From Amia ocellicauda (lineage: Eukaryota; Chordata; Actinopteri; Amiiformes; Amiidae), in NCBI RefSeq assembly GCF_036373705.1, contig NC_089858.1:33382249-33446248 (forward strand): DNA of 64,000 nt. Reading direction: 5' to 3'. This document shows positions 55,734 through 64,000 of the stretch, one piece after another. The notes under the pieces are model-generated. The model saw nothing but the letters and a program-made list of their open reading frames with translations. It was not told where the DNA came from and did no database searches. Both the position numbers and the translations under genes were made by a program. Position 1 is the stretch's first letter, and every line of letters begins with the position of its first letter.

Positions 55734-57213
55734 CAGGGAGAGAGACAGAAAAAGAGGGAGAGGAAAAGGGAAAGGTTGAAATCGATTGTATTGAGAAAAC
55801 TGGACAGCGAGCAGCTCAGATCAATATTATACTTTGTAGAGACATCCCTGGAGAGATGAGACCATCTTGTCAGGTTTCCTTCACTTCTCCCCAACAGCCC
55901 AAAAGCTGTGAACAGTGAAGCCAATACTATTCAACACGATAATCAGCTGGGAAATAATACTAATATTAATAAAAAACACAGTCAAAGGACTGGACGTGCT
56001 CTCTCAGATGTAAATAAGCTCATTGGGAAATGGTGGTTAATTGCTCAATTTATGCACGCAAGCTTCTACATTTGTATATTATACATTTATATTGACCTTC
56101 TAGTCCCCTTGAAAAGCAATGCAAGATAGATATTTAACTCTTAACCGTTCCAGAAATCCCCAAAGTTGGATATGAATTGTTTATAGCCAAGATCTGTAGA
56201 ATCTTCTTGGTATTTAAATATATACAGAAACGAGTTTTAAACTCGTTCTCCAAGGGCGCTCTCGCTCTAGCGCAGTCACACCGCATTGCCGACCGGGTTT
56301 GATTTATTTATGACACGTGTGTGTCCCCCCTCCCCCTCACACTGCATCTCTCGCTCTCCCACACACACACACACACATATATATATGAATCCTCAATTAT
56401 CTTATACAGTCAATCATTTTTAAAGATGAATATGTTCGCCTTTGCTAACCAGGACATCACCTCACTGCAGAGAATGCATGTGTGTGTGAGCCTCAAACCG
56501 CAGTGCAATTGCGGATAGGACCGACCCTAGACTAAGGGAACCGTGCCTTGCTTGCATCTATGTATATATGTATGTATCTATGTATGCATGCAAGTATTTA
56601 ACTATTTATTAATTCGTTCCTGCCATGGGGCTAAACACTCCCGCACTGTCCCGCCGCAGTGGCATCAGTAATACGCGCAGTCTGGGCGCCCGTACCTGTA
56701 CGCCGCAATCTCGATGTCCAAGGCCATCTTGACGTTCAGGAGGTCCTGGTATTCCCGCAGGTGACGGGCCATCTCCCACTTCGTGCCCTTCAGCTCATTG
56801 TCCAGCTGGTGGATCGTCTCCTGCGAGATTAAAAGGGGAAAGAGGGAAAGAGAGAGAATGGGGTTAAGCAATAAATAAACAGGGACAATTTTCAGAAAAT
56901 AAGGGAAAAGAAAGATATATGCAAAACAGAGAGGGAGGGAGGAAGGATTCTATTTCTAATATATTAATTAGTAGTATTGTTTTTCTTGTTCTGTTTCTTC
57001 TTCTCTTTCTTCTTATTTGTAATCGCAATTGGGTACATATTGAGACGACCTTTATAAACGGGGAACAGTTTTGACCTAAAGATTATACCTATACTTGTTC
57101 TCACACTAACTTCAATATAAATATTATGGATCGCATAATGATTACGTATGCCTACATTAATTCTGCACCAAACAACATTAAGTGCTAGAAACATACAGAC
57201 ACAGACACACACA

Positions 57214-57263
<50 letters not shown>

Positions 57264-59051
57264 CTACTGCAAGCAGAATGTTAATATCTAATCGATCAGT
57301 GCGTCTATGGCGCTGACTCAGCACTGATCCATCCGGGCACATCCGCACAACCCCTGCAGGGGAGACGGGGCTCTGTGAGCTGTAAGCAATCGAGCGTGGC
57401 AACTGCTTGTAAATTGAGATAAATAAGCTGACTTGAGTGGGAGACACCTTTATAAGGCTGTAAGGCTACTGGGACCATATTAATCGCGTCCTGAATTAAG
57501 GCACACAATCCATTCAGCCCTTCTGTTTAGAAATAGACTGACAGACACTATAGAGCATCCCTCTCCTGCATTGCGGTGGAAAAGTTTAAGGTGCAGAAAA
57601 CTCAGCCGCAGCCACAGCTGACGCAGCCTGCTGCAGTGACTAGAATCGTACCTCTGATACGGGGATGGGGCTGAGGGGGAAAGCGCTATTAGGCTGGGGT
57701 GTGAGGGGAGATCATGGCGAGGAGCGAGAGTGAGTGACTGTGGGTAGAATGGGGAGGCAGAAGGGGGTGAGAGTATGGAGAGCTGGAAAAGACAGAAACG
57801 TCGGGTGTAGGGGGAAAAGGGTGAGGCAGGGAAGAGGGAGAGGTCGGGGGGAGCTGATCAAGGGGACGAAGGGAGCAGAGGGGGGAGAGAGAGATGGTGT
57901 GGGGAGAAGGTTTAGCGGGGAGAGAGAGTGGATGAGAGGGGGGTAGGAAGAAACCACAGGTGCCCCGATCCCCTACCCCCTGCTCAAGCACCCACCTGGT
58001 AGCTGGTGAGGTCGTGGTTGTGGCGCTCTTCGATGTCGTTCAGCTGCCTCTCCAGCGACTCCTTGGTGCCCCGGACCGACTCCAGCTCGATGCTCTTGGT
58101 CTGCAGCTGGCGACGGTACTCAGCGATCTCCTCCCGGGCGGACTTGATGGCGTCCTTGTTCTGCTCGGCGGCCTCGGTCAGCTTGACGTAGCGGCACTTG
58201 AAGAAATCCTCCGCCTGCTGTAGGTTCTTGGATGAGTGGCCCTCCAGCTGCTGTCGGATCTCCCGCAGCGCCGCGGTGATGTCGGTCTTCTGGTAGTCCT
58301 TCCTCTCCACGGTGACCTGCGACGCCTGCACCTGGGCCAACAGGTCGGAAACCTCCTCCTCGTGGTTGCTGCGCAGGAACACCACCTCGTCCTGCAGGGA
58401 CTGTACCTTCTTGTCCAGCTCCACCTTGGCCAGAGACGAGTCATCCATGTCTTTCTTCATGGCTCGGATCTGGGCTTCGGTATCGTCGCGCACCCGGGCT
58501 TCCTCCTCGTAGCGCTCCTTCAGCCGCTGCAGGTCGTCCTCGATGTGTTCGCTGTCCAGCTGGATCTGCGCCTTGTCGTGGTGGATCTGCTCCAGCATGG
58601 TGCGCAGCTCCTGCAGCTCCTGGTCGTAGGCATCGCCCAGTTGGGTGTGGGACACCTGCTTCTGCCGCAGAGACTGGATCTCGGTCTCGATCTCCTTGTT
58701 CTGCTGCTCCAGGTAGTGCACCTTGTCGATGTAGCCGGCGAAACGGTCGTTGAGCCCCTGGAGCTGCTCCTTCTCGTTGGAGCGCTTGTAGTCCCCATTG
58801 AGCGCTGAGGACTGGCTAAAGTCGAGGCTGTCAGAGGAGCTGAGCACCGTGGAGCTGTACGCCCGGGGCACGGCCACGTTGGAGGTCCTCTTGTAGGCGG
58901 CGGAGAGGGAGGAGGACGCGGGGCTGGCCCGGGACCACGTCTGGGATCGGAAGCCGCTGGATGGAGAGGCGCTGGTGCGGCTGTAAGAAGTCCTGGTGTC
59001 CATCACCCTCCGATACGAGGGGCTCCCTATCGTGTCCAGTGAGTAGCTCAT
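54334..59051 (-). CDS. NEFM: Neurofilament medium polypeptide, 3 exons, 846 aa
   Basis: Type IV intermediate-filament protein that co-assembles with NEFL and sets axon calibre through its tail. Exons: 59051-57996, 56820-56696 and 55693-54334, total 2541 nt, GT/AG and in phase. The head starts [20 protein letters not shown] and has [16 protein letters not shown]. The rod runs about residues 92-404, from [20 protein letters not shown] to [20 protein letters not shown]. The tail begins with the NEFM signature [20 protein letters not shown], then has a Glu/Ala/Lys-rich segment of over 300 residues. It closes with a conserved C-terminal domain ([34 protein letters not shown]). No KSP phosphorylation repeat is present. 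Human NEFM is 916 aa and has them. The three-exon layout fits NEFM. Confidence 0.95.
55697..55728. repeat. (GA)n tract at the NEFM exon 3 acceptor
   Basis: A CT repeat on the transcribed strand running into TGCAG, the exon 3 acceptor, where it serves as the polypyrimidine tract. Confidence 0.85.
57199..57260. repeat. (CA)n microsatellite in NEFM intron 1
   Basis: About 30 CA units with AGAC interruptions at the left end. Confidence 0.95.
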
Positions 59052-59160
59052 CTTGCAAGAGCGGGGGCGATAGTGTAGTGTGTGTAGTGTTGTGCTATGT
59101 GTGTGTCTGTATGTGTGAGTGTATGGCTTCCACAGCGCTCTCTGTCCTGTCGCCCTGCCC

Positions 59161-59167
59161 TTTTATA
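59161..59167 (-). promoter_or_regulatory. NEFM TATA box
   Basis: TATAAAA on the minus strand, 110 nt upstream of the NEFM ATG. This predicts a start site near 59135 and a 5' UTR of about 85 nt. Confidence 0.75.
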
Positions 59168-59820
59168 CCCGAGGCATAATCGCTAACGGGGCAAGAATAG
59201 GCTGTGTGCTGGCTAATTGATCCACAGAAAAGGGGGAGGGCTCTCTTTCTCTCACTCTCTCTCTCTCTTTCTTTTTTTTTCTCCCATTCTTACTGATGAA
59301 AAACCACGTGGATAGGACGTGCGCCAGGAAGGAAAGGGAAAAAAGTGAGATGCTGTGAATACAGAGAGACAGAGAGATAGAGGAGATAGGAGAAGAGTAG
59401 AGACGAGCAGAGTCCTGTACAGAGGGGCGCGGGACCGCAAACCAGAGAGATACAATTACTTTTCTTGAAGCAGTTAATAGCCTCAACACTGAAAGCAACT
59501 TAAACCGTGCGTATACAGCATTCGTGTGATAACATTTGTGTTGACAAATACAGCTATAAGAATAGAAAGTGTTTTTCTTTCTCTTTCTTTCTATATTCCT
59601 TTCTTTCTGTCGTTCATTATTTATTTCCCCTTCTATGTCCTGCAGTCCGGAAGGCTAACTAAGTTATTGTGCAATATTAATTACCAAGCTAAGCATGATA
59701 TGGGGATAATATATAACACCCTACAGGCAGCTGGAGTCCGCCCAGTTTCACAGTGGGTGGTCAAGGTTTTACGGGACAAGACTGATTCAACTACAAATGT
59801 GCACGCCCAAGAAACACACC

Positions 59821-59823
59821 TTT

Positions 59824-59871
<48 letters not shown>

Positions 59872-59872
59872 T
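59821..59872. repeat. (TTTC)n microsatellite
   Basis: About 12 TTTC units upstream of NEFM. Confidence 0.95.
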
Positions 59873-59992
59873 ATCTTCGCTTTATTCTGTTATGAAATCA
59901 TTGTTTGAAATACACGATTGTTTTAATGAAATTCACTGTATTATTTTATTATACTCTGTAAAATAAAGTGACAACTGGATAAGGGCGTCTAC

Positions 59993-60030
59993 ACATACAT
60001 ACATACATACATACATACATACATACATAC
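59993..60030. repeat. (ACAT)n microsatellite
   Basis: About nine ACAT units directly after an L2-type retroelement tail, a common origin for such tracts. Confidence 0.95.
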
Positions 60031-60404
60031 ACACCTAAATATATACATACATTATGGATGTGTCTCTGTGTATGAGGGGTGGGATCGAGTGCTGTATTAC
60101 AAATTATAAGAACTTTAGATTTTTAGTAATTACAATTTCAGGTGTATTGGGTAACTATAATTAATGACAAAAGGCATCACTGGAGAACTGTGCTGCTCTG
60201 GGCTGGGGGTGGGGGTAGGGAACAGTGATGGGCGAGAGAGAGAAGAGACAGCGAGAGGCAGACTGAGGGAGAGAGAGAGAGAAAGGGGGATAGTGGAGAA
60301 GGGGATAGAGTGGAAAGGGGGATAGAAGGGAGGGAGAGAACAAGAAAGGCATAAAACTGGAGCGGTTGGGATATAGGAGGAGGAAGAGTGATTGAGGAGA
60401 GAGG

Positions 60405-60436
<32 letters not shown>

Positions 60437-61614
60437 CGGGGTTACTAGTACATCGATCCGGGCCGATATTTGCAGTTAAAACCCTGCAGACACACAGCGA
60501 CAGGCCTGAGCAGCAAAGCATTCATTCACAGAGACAAATATGACAACAGCGCCACCTGCCGACGGATAACGTTAGTGTGAAGATTAGTAGTCTGTAAGGC
60601 AACAGATTTATAACCAAATACACTTGAAAGGATACATAACGAGCGTGGAATACATTATTCATAACCCGTCTTTAATCGCCCACCCCCTGCTTAAAACAGG
60701 TTTTCAATTACACCCTCGCAGAGTGTAGATGCTGTGGAGCGCAGTTTACTGTGGGATCGATGTAACGCAACCCTGCGCAAGGAAAACCAATCTGTGAAAG
60801 ATGCTCAGTGAGGAAACTTTTGCTTTGTTGGCATAAACCGGAAATGTCTTTTGCCCTTGGTCTGTCTCATTCAGTGCTGGGTCATGGGACTGAACATGTG
60901 TTAACTGTTACCAACATCTTAATCATGCCGGTAATGCTATTTTTAGCTTTCACTCGGCTTCTGTGTTGTCCTATGGTGCAGGTCTAGGGTAGGGTTCTGA
61001 AGCCCTGGCCCTGCAGAGACACAGTGCAGTCCAGCAGGGTCTCCAGCCCTGGTCCTGGAGAGAGGCATACAATAAATGCAAAAAAAAAAAGTGGCATGGT
61101 GCCAACCTGACTGATCAGTACTGTGGGAAATGCAGCCAATCACTGACACTGCCAGCCTGGGCCCCCTTCTGACACACCTCATCAGATCTGAGGCAGACTG
61201 CACCGCTCAGCACACGCTGCTGCCAAGAACTGGGTGGGGCTTTTGCAACGACAGTGCTTTACACTGCTCAACCCCCACTCACCAATTGCTCCTGCACCCC
61301 CCCCAACTCCGAGACGCAAGACAATATAAGCTCTGAGCTGTGAGCCTCATTCCTGTAAGCTGTCCGTGCCCCTGGGTCGGGCTGTCCGGCTCCTGCAGGA
61401 CAGTGTCTGTGAATAAAGTCAGGTCACAGTGCCGGAGCCTGCCGCTGGGCTGTGCAGAGGGTGGGCGGCCACTCTCTGTGGATGTGAGCTGAGCTGGGAG
61501 AACCCGGTTGCCGGCCACAACCCTGGAATCAATTCAGACAGAAAGGAGGCTGTTGCAGGGCCCGGACTGCGGGCATGGGCCCAGACTCACATCCATCAAC
61601 TCCCGGGCTGAACT

Positions 61615-61662
<48 letters not shown>

Positions 61663-64000
61663 TTATCTCTCTCAGCCTCTGTCTCTCTCTCCTTGTTTCT
61701 AATGCACTTATTAAGGTTTACTGCACAGCTTACATGAAACACAGTGAAAGATTGTTACATTTACCACAGATTTTGTGCACATTTGACAGAGTATTTTCTG
61801 TGGCTGCACTGCTGCTGTGCGGTGCTGTTTGTCTGCTTTCCCTTCACTGCCCTCTCCCACGAATAACACCATGCTCTACCCCAATAAGAAAGCATGAGAA
61901 ATATAGAAATATAGATCAGGGTCTTCCCCATAGGCCAGAGTAGTAAAGGCATGCTGAGCCCATATAAAACCCAGGGAAACCACGCAAACAGTGCAAAAAG
62001 CATCCAGGGTGATCCATCATGCGGGGAATGGCTGGTAACTGTTCACATTTTGTTAAGTAACTGTGGTACATCTCTGTCCTGGAGGCAGAGGTGTGGTGTG
62101 AGAGGTTTCAGACACTGAACCCACAGCCGCAGCGATCATACTCTCGATTATGCAGACTGCGCGGAAATGTCAAGAGCGACTCAATGTGTGGAGACTGTTG
62201 AAATATATGTGTCTATATATACAGGGTCTCTGCATGCAGGATTCGCTTGTGAGTTGAAGAATAAGAGGGATAGGAGAGAGAGTGAGAGAGAGAGAGAGGG
62301 ATAAGCTACTGTTTAGAGATGAGGGACTGGGAGATGGGGGAAGGGGGGCTGTGAAGTGTGGCTTAGCAATAAAACTTTTGGGACTGGGAGAGAGAAAGAG
62401 AGAGAGAGAGTTAGTGATTTAGAATTGAGGGAGGGAGGGAGGCAGTTTGCTGCAGTAATTATTGCACCACAGTAAGGAGAACACACAGCAGAGACCTGGT
62501 GCTGCTCAGCAGCTCCCGCCTATGTTCTACTGTGCTGCTGCTAAGTATGAAGCCTTGTCGCTCGATACAGTGTGTCTTTTAATAGCACACCAGTGCATTA
62601 GTGAGGAGGAGAGTTCAGAGCAGTGGTGGTGGGGGTGGGAGTGGGGATCGGGGGGAGGCATGCTGTCTGTGCAGAAACCGGCTCCGCAGATTGATGCTGG
62701 GTTTCTGCTGCCCGGCTCGGTGCTGCAAGCCCCCTGCGGTCAACCAGATGAATTCACCCCAGACAAACCAATTGGTCTTTGAACAGAGGTTCATCCATCC
62801 ATCCATCTATCCATTAATCAAATTGTCTGTGGTGAAGCGCCCTTCATGACAAGTTGTCACAGAGCGCTGGCTGTCCCAGATTTCAAACAATATGACAATG
62901 TACTCAGTGTGACCATTAGAGCCAATATAGCCGGCAGGCACAGAGGAGAGAGGAGCTGTGATTCGAGTAAGAGCTCAGGTTAACCCTGACAGAAAGTGTG
63001 ATACACACCCGTTTTTGTGTTCATTTGTCGGGACGAAATACTTTGACCAGGAGAGAAAGAGAGAAAGCTCATCAGATGCTCAAATATGACCAGCCGCTCT
63101 CCCACCCTTTTTCAGTTACCTGTTTTGTGTGGCCCAACCTACAGTAATCTGCTCTTAGTTTAGCTAACACATTTGGTCCCTGTTACTACTTGATATAGGG
63201 ATGCTGAACAAGTAAATGGTGCTGCCAAATTCCGTACAGCATTCCATTGCAGTCTGTACTGAGGATTATGAACTCACAAACACGGGGCCGAAGCAGGCTG
63301 GCGAAGAGAACATTCACACTTGGATTGATACTCTAATTGCACTTATCCCGTGAGTAATTTATGTCCCCTTTAGCACAATTAAAACCTGCCACAAGACCAG
63401 CGTCTCAGTTGTTCTCCATGTACACACACTCTGTTTTATCTACTGTGAGTGACCTGGGGCTAGTTAATTAATTAATTAAAAATGTGAATCAGTCCTAGTC
63501 TCCTATTGTGTGTGTGAGAGAGAGTGTGTGTTTGTGTATTTGTGTGAGGGTGTGTGTCCGTTTCCCTCTGTCTCCCTCTCCCTCTCTGTCTCTCTCTCTC
63601 TGCCATATTGTGCTTATAAAGCAGCCTGACTGAGGGGGGCATTATATATTCATGGAAAACTGCCAAGCATTAGATTTGCACGGCTGGAGAAATATAGCCG
63701 GTCAGAGGGTACGTTTCTGCAGAGAGACTAACAGGGGAGTAAAACAAGCCCCTTTCAATAACACCCATTAATCACCCCCGGATCAATGGCGCTCTATAAG
63801 CACTGTCCATGCAGCTTGCGTCACTTAATCAGTGTGGAGGCGGCCCTGACATTCAGATGATGCTCACGCAGAAATAAATATTCATATTGTTACTCTGTGA
63901 TGTTTTAGCATCCGCTGCTGGGAAGGTGGAAGGCAGGGTGCAGCTGGCAGGGCGCTGTTGGACAATGTCACTCCTGAACTATGACTACAAAACACGACAT

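Larger units (their letters stand above)
59180..64000. other. NEFM upstream flank, no gene recognised
   Basis: Includes NEFM 5' flanking DNA, a TTTC array, an L2-type tail (59959-59991), an ACAT array, several GA/CT tracts (60235-60430, 61621-61648, 62275-62300), a repeat Y copy (60995-61065) and ordinary AT-rich sequence. Small open frames on both strands lack family motifs and splice partners. Confidence 0.5.

Overview
The window is nuclear DNA from a vertebrate, most likely a ray-finned fish. It holds five multi-exon genes with canonical GT/AG introns, many CA/GA microsatellites, Tc1-like transposons and L2/CR1-type retroelement remains. The species cannot be named from sequence alone. I rebuilt the genes by translating exons, matching splice sites and checking that reading phase is kept across every junction. 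Protein identities rest on remembered family sequences, not on a search.

Layout. TGFA is on the minus strand at 4836-12792 (6 exons, 160 aa), with its 3' flank running to the left edge. GMCL1 (germ cell-less) is on the minus strand at 17026-26865 (14 coding exons, 504 aa), with a promoter-like CpG/CCAAT block at about 27.7-28.2 kb. PGAM2-like phosphoglycerate mutase is on the minus strand at 29552-31180 (3 exons, 255 aa). NEFL is on the plus strand at 37299-40787 (4 exons, 613 aa). NEFM is on the minus strand at 54334-59051 (3 exons, 846 aa). NEFL and NEFM converge tail to tail, as I recall for mammals. No protein gene was found in 59.2-64 kb.

Mobile DNA clusters in two places. GMCL1 intron 7 carries at least three DNA-transposon copies, including a full-length Tc1-like element with an uninterrupted transposase. 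The 13.5 kb between NEFL and NEFM carries two DD36E Tc1/mariner copies, a decayed piggyBac, a palindromic element family and an unclassified inverted-repeat element. One of the DD36E copies sits inside the piggyBac, which itself sits inside a palindromic repeat. LINE fragments (L2-like, TX1-like) lie in GMCL1 intron 12 and between PGAM2 and NEFL.

The most unusual structure is in TGFA intron 4. About 1.9 kb is a minisatellite whose unit copies the end of exon 4 together with its 5' splice site, giving roughly 48 extra donor-like sites just downstream of the real one. No prokaryote-type system (CRISPR, operon, phage) is present. The genes act in separate processes: growth-factor signalling (TGFA), a BTB adaptor (GMCL1), muscle glycolysis (PGAM2) and the neuronal cytoskeleton (NEFL and NEFM, which co-assemble).
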